Part shown: one piece after another, positions 42,678 to 54,793 of the stretch
Layout of the letters: each line of letters begins with the position of its first letter
How positions within the stretch are numbered: position 1 is the stretch's first letter
Assembly (NCBI RefSeq): GCF_026914185.1
Contig: NC_070571.1
Coordinates: 4,030,001 to 4,094,000, forward strand
Length of the DNA: 64,000 bases
Direction of reading: 5' to 3'
Source of the DNA: Puccinia triticina
Taxonomy: Eukaryota; Basidiomycota; Pucciniomycetes; Pucciniales; Pucciniaceae
Made by a program: the position numbers and the translations under genes
Notes under the pieces: generated by a model
Databases searched by the model: none
What the model was told of the DNA's origin: nothing
Seen by the model: the letters and a program-made list of their open reading frames with translations, nothing else

Positions 42678-45600
42678 AATTGGCCTGACCTTGTACCTGC
42701 AATCCTTCCGCTGCCTTCTTAGCCTTCTTACTCCTTCTCTTTCTCTTAGCGCCAAAATGCTTTTCATTTAATAGCTTAAAAGAATCTAAAGACGACTTAA
42801 CTAAGAGTGGAATATGTTCCTTGGCGACCCACGTGTTGTTCGCCACCGTTGCGCCCTTCCAAGAAATTAAAAACTCAAACTTACCCTTCTTTTGAGACCG
42901 TACATCCAAAATTGCCTTCATCAACGACCAGTCAACCACTTCTTCATCTTTATAATACTTATCCTTTATACCATCAACGACGCCACGATCCAAAACACTA
43001 TTTGGATGAACATATCTAACAATCAGCAAAACATTTAAAACAGGATGTAATTTAGGGTATTCCTTTTCAATGTCTAACTCTACCGCATTTGTTCCTACCA
43101 TCCTCTTTACTGCAAAAGGACCAATATACCTATAGTCTAATTTAGAATTCAAATGCCTTGACTGAATAAACTTACGCAAAAGCAACACCATTTCTCCTTC
43201 TGAATACACCAGTGCCGGCTTCTTCTTCACATTATAATATGCTGCTTGTTTATTCCGCGCTAAAACCAGGCACTCCATCGCCTTTTCCTGTGTCAATTGC
43301 ATTTCCAACAAAAATTCGTCCAAATCCTTACGCCCCAATGATTCAGTCATTATATTAAATTTTGGATGATGACCATAAGAAAAGAAAAATGGAGAAACAC
43401 CCAAACTCGCCAAGTCCAAATTGTTTATAGAGAATTCCGCCATGTCTAAACACCTATCCCAGTTGTCTTGATAATACAAACAATAATGCCGCAAATAGTC
43501 CTCTAAAACTTGATTCATTCGTTCAGTCTGACCGTCTGTTTGCAGATGATAAGCCGTTGACAACCCTGAACGAATATTCAAAGAAATCATCAGTGACTTC
43601 CAAAAGTCACTCACAAAAGTGGCGCCCCAATCAGATATTATCTTATCCGGTAGCCCATGTAACCAAAATACATGCTTCCTGAATAAACTCGCTAGTACTG
43701 CCGACGAAGAGGCTTCTTTACATGGAATAAAATGAGTCAATTTGCTTAACAAATCAATAACGACTAAAATAGAATCATACCCTGCTAAAACCGGCAACTT
43801 CGTAATCATGTCCATACCAATAGTGCTCCATGGTTTAGGACCCGGGACTAAAGAAACCAACTCTCTGTCTTGAGCCTGCCTCCGCGCCTTCACTTGCTGG
43901 CAAGAGTTGCAAGACCTAACGTAGTCAGCCACCATCCTTCCTATTGAAGGCCATGAAAAAGTCCAAGTCAAAACCAACAAGGTTCGAGCCACTCCAGGGT
44001 GACCCACTGTGGGAGCGTTGTGATACATCCCAATCAGCTTTATTCTTAAAGACTCCGGGACTAACAACCTATCACCATGAAACCATAATTCATCAACTGT
44101 ATGGACATTCTTTCCCAACAAGTCAGCCTCTGTATAATTCCGGGCAAAATGATCCAAAAGGAGTTGATTTGGCCTTTGAAACGCCAAGTCATGAATACCG
44201 TGAAAACCCACCGTATCTGAAGGGATTATTTCTTCAACCGCGTCCATCGGTACCATCCTCTCAGTAATCGACCTAGCTTCCGGGAACTTGCTTCGCTCCC
44301 CAACAAAATCTTCACGTCTACTCGGCGCATTGGCTGGGTTCTGCTTTCCTGCAACGTGATAAATAAGCATGTTGAAACTATCTAAAGTCAATGCCCATCG
44401 CGCCTGCTTAGGCGACAAATATTTAGCTGTCTTAAAATACAAAAGATTTGAATGATCCAAAAAGATTTTCACCGGTTCCTCTGTGCCCATAAGCCAAGCC
44501 CGCCATTCTTCACAAGCCTCCACAATTTCTAACAACTCTAGGTCAAAGATCATCCACGAACGCTCTCTGTCTGATAATTTCCTTGAAAAATAACTTACCA
44601 GCAACAGTCGTCCATCCTTATCCGGCTGACTCAACACTGCCACAATTGCAAAACCCGAGCTGTCCGTATGTACATACCTAGGTTTATCAAAATCAAAGTG
44701 TACTAACAGCGGTTCGTTGACAAACAGCGCTTTCAAATCACCAAACGCCCTTACGGAATCCTGAGTCTTCCATCCAACTCGATCTCCCAGATCTCCCTTC
44801 GTCAAAGCAGTTAAAGGCCCCACCACATCCGAAAATCCAGGAATAAATTTCCTGTAGAAGTTAGTAAAACCCAGAAACTTCCGCAACTCCTTCAGATTTG
44901 AGGGATAAGGCCATTGATTAATAGTGTCTAATTTCTTTATGTTCATTTTCAAACCCTCTTGCGTAATGTCAAAACCTAAAAACGTAACCTTCAGGCAAAA
45001 AAACTCACATTTAGACAGCAACGCCTTTAGAGAATATTCCCTCAACTTAAATAAGATGTTCTTCAAATCTACCAAATGCGCCTCCTTAGTTCGTGAAAAA
45101 ATAAGTATATCTTCAATGTAAACAAAACAACAAACATCTAAATACTCACGCAAAACATGCTGTATGAACCGCTGAAAAGTTGCGGGAGCATTAGCCAAAC
45201 CAAAAGGCATCACCTGATATTCATACAACCCCCACGGGGTCCTAAACGCCATCTTCCATTTGTGACCCGGGGCAACCCTCAGAAGGTTAATTAACGCCGC
45301 CTTCAAATCAATTTTAGATAAAAACTTGCAGCCGTGTAAATTGTTTAAAAAATGAGAAATTACAGGAAGAGGATAAGAGTCTCGTACCGTCATCCCATTC
45401 AGTAACCTATAATCCACACAAGGTCTGTCCGCTTTACCCTCCACCTTAACATAAAAAATGGGAGCGGCCGCCGGCAAAGAGGAAACCTTGATAAACCCTT
45501 GAGCTAAATTATCATCAACATATACCTTCAACACATCCCTCTCCCCTTTACTCAAATTATACATCTTACCAAACGGAGGTATTGCCCCTTCTTTCAAATT

Positions 45601-46089
45601 GATCTCACAATTGAAGCTCGGCCAATGAGGAGGAAGGGACGCTAAACTTTCCAATACAAACACATCTGAGAATTCTTTTAATAAATACAAACCCGGTGAC
45701 TCATCAATTGCAGAATTAAAGGAAACACAACCATTTATCACAATTTTATTATCTCTCCCACCAATGAAAGTATTTGTGTCCTTGAGCCAAGTGCTGCCTA
45801 GAATAATCTTGGAAAAAGACAGTCTAGTTACATTGAGCCAAACCTTTGATTCTAAAAATTTACCATCTATAATAGGAATAAGAATTGAAATCTTGACATA
45901 AGAACAAACATCTCCGGAAACCGCCTTCGAACCATCGAATGATCTTATTGATAAAGGCTGAGAAAGTGAATGCATAGAAAAATCCTGCGAAGCAACAAGC
46001 CAATCATCAATAAAAATTCGAAGCTCCAGAATCAACCAGAACTGAAACATCAATAATCTTATTTTTATTTGTGAATATTTTCCCAACAA
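42673..46089 (-). pseudogene. pol: Pol of chromovirus II
   Basis: A long open frame covers protease C-part, RT, RNase H, integrase and chromodomain. RT has PAAAPIFYVKV, DRPCVDYRLLN, and VYIEDIL at the active site, where YVDD/YLDD is expected (first catalytic Asp replaced by Glu). RNase H: VHTDSSGFAIVAVLSQ. Integrase: HHCC finger (HNAPTVGHPG, CNSCQQVK), then GMDMITKLP, ISDWGATF and QTDGQTERMN with the D/D/E residues present. Chromodomain near the C-terminus (EVVDWSLMKAILDVRSQ, FLISWKGA, NNTWVAKEHI). The protease active site VLVDSGASNF is in another frame (46007-46459), separated by an extra T in a T run near 46010-46014. The frame ends with TAA inside the LTR. Confidence 0.9.
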
Positions 46090-47207
46090 AAGTAGGCCAA
46101 TTACTTAATGTAGAGACTATAACATGGTGAAAGGGCTCACATTTGTCGTGCTCTTCCTTACTCAACTCTTGATTGAACAACAGTTCAGCAACCATCAAGG
46201 TTTCGTTTGAAATAGAGTTGATGTAACGAATCCCACCGTATTCTGCTCCCGGCTGCTGAGTCATCAAGATGGAAGGAGCCACGTTGGATTGGTTAGAAGC
46301 CAAAGAAGATCTTTTCTTAGGAACCGGCTGATCAATGATTTCAGAAACCGATTCTCTCTTCTTCCCCTTGTCCGCATAACGAGAACAAGTTGGATCCAAT
46401 TGATTCCTATCTTCTCGTAAAGAACCCCCCCCAACTCTTCCAAATGGGCAGCAAATCATCTTTCTTCAACCACTCGTCTTTGGGAAGAGGGCAGCCTCAC
46501 TTCTTGTAATGTTCTTCATCAAAGTTTCCAGCACAGCAAATACAAATCCCACGTCTGGTGGCTTCAACCCTCCACAACAGAAAATTAAAACCCGCCTCCG
46601 CCGTCATGATATCAATATCCATTGGCACTTGTTGATTTGACTTGACAGGTGGAGCAACGGGCGGAACCGCGACTCGATATTCGATCCTAGGGGCTGAGGG
46701 AGCTGATTTTCAATGATTCAACGCCGCTGACTCTCCCGCATCCAGAGCCAAAGCTACCGCACGCAACTGCTTCTCCTTCAAAGTCTGAATCAAAGACCAA
46801 TCTCCACAAAACAACCCGCACTCGTGAATCTTGATATTAACACCGTCTTGATACAACACCACCAAAGTTGCTTCCAAAAAATCCACCAGATGTAGATAAG
46901 AATTGAATTCAATATTATAATCTGTAATTGACTTTGAACCTTGACGCAAAGCTGGAAGTTTAGCCCGAGCTTCTTTGACTTCTTTGTGATTAGAAAATAG
47001 AAATTCCAATGCTTGCAAAAACGTCTCCAAATCCGCGAGCTCACTGATTACAAAATCATTCAAAGCCGAAGCCCGCAAAACCGGAAGACCCTGCTTTTCC
47101 GTGTTTTCTTTCAAAAGTCCATGCCACCAATTATATTAAGGACAATCCTCGCCTAAATTCCCAACGCCACTCTAAAATAGGAAGTAATCCATAGAATCTT
47201 TTGTCGT
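46007..47207 (-). pseudogene. gag: Gag/protease part of chromovirus II, left of the insertion
   Basis: Pieces in order on the minus strand: capsid part (KENTEKQGLPVL to LDAGESAALNH, 47114-46710); a zinc-knuckle-like ICICCAGNFDEEHYKK cut by TGA before GCPLPKDEW (near 46500); a linker; and the protease start with VLVDSGASNF. The region 47115-47207 also has a stop. It joins in frame across the nested element to the capsid sequence at 55894 (SSER/QKILWI). Confidence 0.75.
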
Positions 47208-48099
47208 TGTGGTGGCCCCTCTTGTGGCCAGCTAGTCAGGAGCAACACCACCGCCAGCGAGATCATCAAGGTCCCTCTTTTCCCCTCATCTTCCAACCTC
47301 CTTCAAGATCTTTCTGCCCTTCTTCCTTCTTCCTCCTTTCCACCCTTCCATCTCCTCTTTCCTTTCCATTCCCCCTTTTTTCCTTCATCCTCAAAATCCC
47401 CCTCTTCTTCTCAGTCTCCGTCCCTGTCTCATCTTTCTTGGTCCTAACACAGCATCTGCTGTGGGTTTATTCCCTGTTTTTGTCTTCTGGCTCCTTCTCT
47501 CCTGTTTGATTTTTGTCTGTCTTGAGTGTTTCTTTCTCCTCTGTTCTCTTTCCCTTTCTTTTCTCTGTTTCTTCTCCTTCTGTCTCATCTCATTCTGATT
47601 TCCTCATTTCTTTGTGTTGTGTCTTCTTTTCTCCTTCTTCTGTTGTCTGTTGTGTGTGTGTGCACGAGTAGCGCGCGGAGGATATGATGAAATCTATGTG
47701 ACATGTGGCTCTCCCGGAGTCCAAGTTCGCTGAACTTGGATGATGGGAGAGGCATGGCATTCTGATCCCCAGAATACGGACCATCACTGAGCTTATAGAT
47801 CCTATCTTCAGAGTTTCAACTTACGGGCTCCGCCCGCCGATCATCCTTCATCAGAGTTTTCCGGATCTTTTTCCTTCCTCTTCCTTAAGATCACATCTCC
47901 CTTCCCCTCAAACAAAACAACCGCCGCCGAGGATCCAAAACCCCGGCGAACTTCTCAAAACCACCCAAAACCCAATAGCTATCCCTGATCCCCCCCATTT
48001 TCAGCGCTCATCACCCAGACCACCCAGCCACGAGGGCAGCCTAAACAGCACCCATTCCCTCACACGACTGCCTCTGCTTGTACGGACAGGAGTCCCTCA
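47208..48099 (+). repeat. 5' LTR of element III
   Basis: 892 bp with a long pyrimidine-rich section (about 47270-47640). ORFs here recur identically in the 3' LTR and are not genes. Confidence 0.95.
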
Positions 48100-48101
48100 T
48101 T

Positions 48102-48151
48102 TGGTCCCCCGAGCCGGGATCGAACCAGCGACCTCAAGATTTACAGTCTTG
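48102..48151 (+). other. Primer site complementary to tRNA-Tyr 3' half (50 nt)
   Basis: Two bases after the LTR. The complement reads as positions 27-76 of a tyrosine tRNA: anticodon stem CAAGA/TCTTG, loop CTGTAAA (anticodon GTA), variable loop, T arm GCTGG-TTCGATC-CCGGC, acceptor strand, discriminator A and CCA. Usual primer sites match about 18 nt. There is no intron next to the anticodon, although nuclear tRNA-Tyr genes carry one, so it matches the mature tRNA. Confidence 0.85.
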
Positions 48152-48434
48152 GCTGTGGTTTTGAGGCGCTCTGAGCGGTTTCCAATTTTTCTTTCTTTTC
48201 GCTTCTCTACCGGTCTCTTATCAAAACATCTCCGCATAAAACGATTACTGAAATCCTTGATCTTATTTTCTTCAACGAGGACAACTGGTCATCGCGTTTC
48301 GGCATCATCGTCTTTCGAACGATCGCGCTAGTCGTCGTTTTGATTGGGATCAAGACGTTTCAGGAGTCATTCACCCTCGGAGCTCTCCTCTTGTCCTTTT
48401 GTTTTCTTCTCCTTTTTTTTTAGGGTTCAGCGGC

Positions 48435-48559
48435 GGGGCACTTAGGTTGTAGAAGCAAGTCTTCTCCACTCAGTAGCACCTCCAAAGTCTACACTCGTGT
48501 CGAAAACATCATCGCCACTCTGTGAGCCGCCCCCGTATTTCGCTCGTTTGCCTTCGCAG
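48435..48559 (+). repeat. Repeat R1, leader intron-like unit
   Basis: First of four related units (R1-R4). Landmarks: GGGGCACTT, AGAAGCAAGTC, CACCTCCAAAGT, GTCGAAAACAT, CCACTCTGTGAGCC, and an acceptor-like TTTGCCTTCGCAG. The donor-like position has GC (GCAAGT) where the others have GT. It lies 28 bp before the gag ATG. Confidence 0.75.
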
Positions 48560-48587
48560 TTCTTTTTTTTTTTTTTTCTTCTTTGCC

Positions 48588-50756
48588 ATGGCCAATTTGG
48601 GGGGCGATCCACGACCCTCGAAAATGAAGAAAATCAAGCCGCAGGAGGGCTTGAAATTCAACGGCTCAAACATAGAGCGTTTCCTGGCCGACTACGAGCT
48701 AGCGGCTGAGTTAGACGAAGCTTCAGACTACGACAAGGCTCGACAGGTCGTGCGCTTCGTCGAAAACGGCGAGACGCGCGCCGTTTTGGAGACGCTGGAA
48801 GGCAATGTTCTGCCGAATTGGTCTAAGCTGAAAGCCGCCATGCTCAGCTACTGGGCAGATGTAGACACCGCGCTCTTTACCGAAAGGGACATCGCTAGTT
48901 TGGTGGCCAAGTGGGTAGTGAAGGGCGGAGTGTCGTCGGTCTCGGATTATCACGAGTTTTGCAAGGCCTGGGACCCAATCCAGGCCTATCTCGTCTCCAA
49001 GGGACACATCGAGTCCGATGAAGAGCTGAAGAAACAGTTCTACCAGGCTTTCTCGGTGGGGTTTCAAGGGCGCATCCGGGACCAGATGATTAAGGACAGC
49101 ACCCTCTTCACGACGGCGGACAATCGGGCACGCTTGCCGGCTTTCAGGATCCTTCGCGGTGCTGTCGACACCGTCATGAATCGGCAGATTTCCCTTTCTT
49201 TTGAGGATACTCGATCCGCAGCCCCGGTAGTGTCGCCTTTTCAAGAGGCGAATGACACTATGAAGAAAATGTTGTCCGATCAGCGACCCGCAGCATCGCC
49301 CTCGGCTCCCAAAGCCGACCTCTCAATGGACGAACTCACCAAGATGTTTAAGGCGTTCGAGCAGTACATGAAGCAGGGAAATGGGAAGACTGGGCCGTCG
49401 AACGAGCGTGGGCCGATGATATGCTACTATTGTCATCGTGAGAACCACGGGACTCTTCGTTGCGCCGAGTTACAGAAGGATAAAGAGGTCGGGCTGGTGG
49501 AGCAGCGAGGGAACAACTACTTCCTGCCAAACGGCGCTCTGATTCCTTTCGATCGAAGTCGTCCAATCCGTCACGTGGTGGCGTCTTATCAGCCGAATCA
49601 ACACTCCACTACTCGACCTCAGTCTCCGGGACCCCGCCCATCGACTCATTCGGCCTCGGTAGAGTTCAAGGCAACCTGCGGGTCCCTAGAGCAGTGGTAC
49701 CCACCTGCGGTCTTATCGCGATCGTTTGCCGGGAATTACGAGTCAGACGCGGCGGGGAGAAAGCGGCATGAAGAGGCCAAGCCTTATAAGGCCCCGCTAA
49801 ATTCTCCTTCCCAACTGAAGTGGCCGCTCCGAAAGCCAGCCGTTGTGCCTAGCGGTCCTGCTGACCGGGATCCATCCGACGAGCAGGAAGTCTTTGATCG
49901 CATCATGAACGACCCAGACCCTCAGGCTGCCACGCCAAACGAGACCACGGCTCAGTCGGGAACCCCCCCAAAGACGACCAGCTCTCAGCCCAAGGTTCGT
50001 TTCGAGCGCGATGTCTCACGCGACCATCCCGCGGCGGTGGATGGGTTCATCAAGAAGATTTTCGATTTGCCGGTTTCAACGACGGTGTCGGAAATCTGTT
50101 CGATTTCGCCAGCCGTCTCGGACGGCGTTAAAAAGTGGGTCTCTCGTCGCCGCGTGGAGGTGGGACCGGAGGAGCTCAAGGTACATTCCGGAACTCTAGC
50201 CGAGGGAAGGGAGTTCAGGGAAAACAATCCTGAACCCTGCCTATACTCCTGCCCACTGGGTTATTTAGCGTGTTTGGTTGGGGCGGGGGAGAGTGCAGCA
50301 TCACCTCTGATCAACTCGGGCTCTCAGCTCAACATCATATCGGACGCGATGGCGAACAGGTTCAACTTGACCCCCAGGGTCAACTTCAGCTCGGCGGTCT
50401 ATGGGATCAACAACCAAGCGTGCGAGTTGATCGGCGTCGCTGAGGACGTTCCTATTCGGGTGGGAAAGAGCATCGTTGGCACTTGCCACTTTTGGATCAC
50501 TCGACACGAAAGTCCGTTCATTCTGGGTCGGCCGTTTCTGATTGACTTTGAGGCGACCCTTCTGTTTTCCCCCACAGCGGGGGAGCGGATCATTCTTCCG
50601 GACTCGGAAGGCCGCAACATTGAAGTGTCACTCTGTCCTGTCGAGAAGGGACGATGGGAAAGGGAGTTTCCGGCTCACGGACGAAAGGCGGTACTCACTC
50701 ATTGCGGGCGTATTCTTGAAATGCCCGACGATGGGCCCGATCAACCTTTTTTATGA
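48588..50756 (+). pseudogene. gag-pro: Gag-protease of element III (protease Asp changed)
   Basis: 722 aa from ATG at 48588 (MANLGGDPRPSKMKK, in a TTTGCCATGG context); upstream in-frame codons are a poly-Phe run of a T tract and were excluded. It has a Gag matrix/capsid-like region (about 1-250), the zinc knuckle CYYCHRENHGTLRC (CX2CX4HX4C), a Pro/Ser-rich linker, then a retropepsin-like domain with SPLINSGSQLNIIS and FILGRPFLIDF. The catalytic motif is NSG instead of DSG, a one-base G-to-A change that should inactivate the protease. The reading frame is otherwise open. Pol is in another frame and separated by 361 bp, so it is not made by simple frameshifting. Confidence 0.88.
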
Positions 50757-51081
50757 AGGGAGTCGATTCGTTGACTGGCAGTTTTAATCTCAAGCCTCGC
50801 ATTCTGTCCGGTGAATCGACTCCCTTTCCTGAGGCTCAAATCTTTCGATCAGCTCCATTTTCATTTTCGTCTCCGACTCCTTTCACTTCTTTCCCGACTC
50901 CGTTCTCTTCTCGTCAAAATTTTAAAACCCAAAAACATCTACAAAATGGTCAAACATCAAAAAACAGAGCCGATTCCAACTTCCAATCTCCAATTCCTCT
51001 TCTTGCCGACTCCTTTTCTCTTGACCCAACAAAAAGAATCCGACTGGCGCGAGAGAGGCCTTGCATCTTGGTGATGCCGCA

Positions 51082-51214
51082 GGGGCACTCAAACCAGAAG
51101 TAAGTCCCCTCCAAAGTATGCATCTCCGGGTAGATTCTACCGTCAAGTCGAAAACATTACCTTTGGCCACACTCGTGAGCGACCCGCCGGATCCTGGTTT
51201 GTTTATTTGTCCAG
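51082..51214 (+). repeat. Repeat R2, intron-like unit
   Basis: GGGGCACTC, CCAGAAGTAAGTCC, CTCCAAAGTATGCATCTCC, GTCGAAAACATT, CCACACTCGTGAGC, ending TTTGTTTATTTGTCCAG. The GTAAGT at 51100 and CAG at 51214 are 115 nt apart and would make a normal-sized intron. Confidence 0.75.
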
Positions 51215-51226
51215 GCGAACCCCTAT

Positions 51227-51478
51227 CTCACTCGTCTCGTCTCCGCGACAAGACTAAACTACCTCCCGACGCTCTTCTCCGCGATGAGAATAAACTAGTT
51301 TCGTCTTGTTTGAAGACACTCCGCGATGAGAATAAACTAGGCGTGTCTGCAAGGGCCCTCCGCAACGAGGCAAAACTTCCGAGCCTCCGCGACGAGGGAA
51401 AACTAATGATCCTCCGAGATGAGGTGAAACTACCAACATCAGATCCGACCCGAATCCGCGACAAGCATAAACTATGCT
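51227..51478 (+). repeat. Seven-copy (L/I)R(D/N)(E/K)xKL coding array
   Basis: Between R2 and R3 the pol frame encodes LRDKTKL, LRDENKL (twice), LRNEAKL, LRDEGKL, LRDEVKL and IRDKHKL with variable linkers of 2-8 residues. At DNA level the core is CTCCGCGAYGAGAATAAACT. Function unknown; highly charged and probably helical. Confidence 0.8.
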
Positions 51479-51527
51479 CCTGGAAATTGGTATGCAAAGA
51501 GGGAGAAGTGGAGTACTTTCTGCCGTG

Positions 51528-51658
51528 GAGGCAACTTGGGGTAGAAGTAAGTTCCTCCCAATGTGCACCTCCAAGGCATGATGCTCCGCAACTTTCGAAA
51601 ACTCTACCACGCGCCACACTTGTGAGCCCCGAATGTACCTTTTGCTCTTCATTTGCAG
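51528..51658 (+). repeat. Repeat R3, intron-like unit
   Basis: GAGGCAACTT, GTAGAAGTAAGTTCC, CACCTCCAAGG, TTTCGAAAACTC, CCACACTTGTGAGCC, ending CTCTTCATTTGCAG. GTAAGT at 51547 and CAG at 51658 are 112 nt apart. Confidence 0.75.
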
Positions 51659-54600
51659 AAAAGGCGGCGTTCGAGGACGGCGCGAAGCATCGGACCTTTC
51701 GACTTTTGGATTGCGGCCTCAGTAACACGGCTCAGCTTGCTCTTGTGGACGCTTGGCGGGGGGGCGGAGCGCTTTCTTTCGCGGCAAAATACAAGCCGGT
51801 GGCCCGCAAGATCAAGCTGGTCAACCAGCCAATGCCGCAGGATATCAACCCCCCACTCCAACGGCCTCCATTGTCACGGGACCCTTACTGTGGTTTACCA
51901 AGATCCCTCGCCGGTCCTTTTGTTCCCCAAGGGCGGGTCACCGAAGAGAGGCTAGCGGTGGTTAATTTCGGGCCGGCGGGCTGGTTGTACCCTAGCGAGC
52001 TCGACCTCATCAAAAATGTTCTTTCCTTCCGTAATCAGTCAATTGCGTTCCAGGAATCAGAGCGTGGACTACTTAAGGAATCTTACGGGATGCCTTACAT
52101 CATCCCGGTCGTGGAGCACGAGCCTTGGCAAAAGAGGAAGATTCCGGTACCGGCAGCTAAGATGGACGAGTATATTCGACTCATCAGAGAACGCATCAGC
52201 ACCGGGCTGTACGAGCAATCTACGTCGAGCTACAGTAGCCCAGTCTTTTGTGTAGTCAAGAGTAATGGGAAGTTGCGTATTGTGCACGACCTCCAGCCGC
52301 TCAATAAGGTCACGGTTAGGGATGCCGGCGTCCCGCCGGCTACAGAAGATTTTGTGGAGTCGTTTTCTGGACGGGCCTGCTACGGGCTCGGAGATATTAT
52401 GGGCGGCTACGACGAGCGCGCGCTGCATCCAATTTCGCGGCCTCTGACAACTTTTGATACTCCTCTCGGGAGGTTTCAGCTGACGTGTCTCCCCCAGGGA
52501 GCCACCAACTCGGTGGCGGTGTACCAAGCTCAAATGGTCTGGATCCTCCAGGATGAGATTCCGGACCACGCTGGCATCTTCATTGATGACGGGGGTATAA
52601 AGGGGCCCACTTCCGATTACGACAACGAGCTCCTTTCGTGGCATCCCGGCATTCGGCGATTCATTTGGGAATACGCCGAGACACTGGAGCGGATTCTTTT
52701 TCGAATTGAGGAGTCCGGCTTGACGGTGTCCGCGTCAAAGTTAGCTGCCTGCGTCCCGGCGCTTGAGATAGTGGGGCACGTGGTTTGTAAGGAGGGTCGG
52801 AAAATGGCGCGGAGCAAGGTGAACAAGATACTCTCGTGGCCTCAACCAAAAGATGCGACGGAGGTGCGCGGGTTCTTGGGCGTGGTAGTGTATGTCCGAA
52901 CCTTTATTCCCTCCTTGTCCCAAATTTGTGTACCTTTGCGGCGTCTGACGAGGAAGGAAGCGGAATTTGTTTGGACAACGGAGTGAGAGGAGGCTTTCGC
53001 GGCTTTGAAAACAATCGTGGGCGAGGACATTGTGCTGGCAAAAATCAACTATGGGCCTGAAGGAGGACTAATTAAGCTCGCCGTAGACTCTAGTTTCCAC
53101 GCGGCGGGAGCGGTGCTCACTCAGGCGGATTCAGAGGGTCGGGACCGACCGGCGTTGTACGAGTCCTATTTGTTTACGGACGTAGAATCTCGCTATTCTC
53201 AGGCTAAGCTCGAGCTCTGCGGGGTGGCGAGGATACTGAAGAAGCTCCAGACGGTGTTGTGGGGCCAGTATTTCGAGCTCCAAGTCGACGCGCAATCCCT
53301 CATTCAAATGATTAACGCGCCCAGCTTACCGAACACTCCGATGACCTGTTGGGTCGCCTTTATTCAACTCTTCTCCTTTTACATCGTCCATTGGCCAGGC
53401 AAAGCATTCACGTTGCCCGACAGTCTCTCCAGGCGCCCTCAAGGGGACGACGACTCAGATCCACCGGCTTCTGACTTCGATGAAGACGCGCCTCATGTTA
53501 AACCTTTGCAGGCGTATTCAGCGAGCTCCGGTCACTCTTACAGCGGGTATCAAGAAGGTTTTTGGCGGAAGTTAGAGCAGTACCTCACGACTCTGGTTCG
53601 CCCACCCGGGTTGAGCACTAAGGAGTTTCAGGCCCTTAAGCGCAAGTCATCTGAATTTTTTGTTCAGGCCAATTGGCTTATGAAGCGCGGCAGCCCGCTA
53701 CCTCGAATTGTCGTCACAATACCCAGCAAGCAAGAAGAAATCCTAGGAAATCTCCACAAAGGCTTGGGGCACCGCGGAGTTGCGGAAACTTATTGCCGGA
53801 TTGCGGACCGATTCTGGTGGCCCTCTTTGAAGCAGGCCGTCGCGCGCTGGTGTCAGAGCTGTGAGCCCTGCCAGAAGAGGGACCTCCGCCGGCCCCTAGA
53901 GATGCGGTACCCGACCGGAGAGGCGACTGTTTTTGGGCGGGTATCAATGGACGTGGTTCACATAAAGGCGGGCGGCGCCAAATATCTTATAGTCGCGCGC
54001 GATGATTTTTCTGGGTGGGTGGAGGCAAAGTTTCTCAATAACATTACCTCGGAGGCGGTGGCCGCCTTCCTCCAGGAACACTGGACCATGAGGTATGGTT
54101 TGGCTAGGTCCTATTCCACCGACAGCGGGTCGGAGTTCGGTGGCGCTCTTGCGGAGATGCTGAGGGCCCTTCCAGGTCAGCACAGGGTCTCAACGCCTTA
54201 CTACCCCGAAGCTCAAGGCATGGTCGAGCGCGGGCACGGGCCTTTGAAAGCGGCGCTAGTCAAGTTAGCAGGCGAGTCGGGCAAGAACTGTCGCAAATTC
54301 TTGCCCCTGGTGCTGTTTGCTGATCGGATTTCGACGAAGCGAACTACGGGATACTCGCCTTACGAGTTGATTTTCGGGCAGCGGGCAGCGCTCACAATTG
54401 ACCTAGACATCGAATCCTTTCTGGGCGTCGACTGGGAAGACGTACGTGACACTTCGGATCTGTTGGTGGCTCGATCTCGACAGCTTGAGCGGAGCGAAGA
54501 TTCTCGGCGTCTTGCATATGATCGAATGATGAACTCGCGGCAAGAGTCTATCCGTTACTGGCACGAAAAGAACCTCGGTAAATTTTGGGATCCACTCAAG

Positions 54601-54793
54601 CCTGGCGACCTCGTCCTCGCCTACCATCGATCGCTAGAAGTGCAGTGGGGGCAGCTTTTCGCCCACAAGTGGAACGGGCCCTACCGGATCGTCCAGCAGG
54701 TTCAAGGGGGCTCCTACGTCCTCGCCAAGCTTGACGGGACGGAGCTCAAACGCCGTTTCGCGGCGGATCAGGTCAAGCGGTACTTTCCGCGTG

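Noticed and set aside
47201..47787. ORFs in the 5' LTR of element III (repeated at 54994-55580)
   Set aside because: They are identical in both LTRs, low-complexity and without domains.
48102..48151. Minus-strand tRNA-Tyr gene
   Set aside because: Only the 3' half is present, it includes CCA, and it starts two bases after an LTR; it is a primer-binding site.
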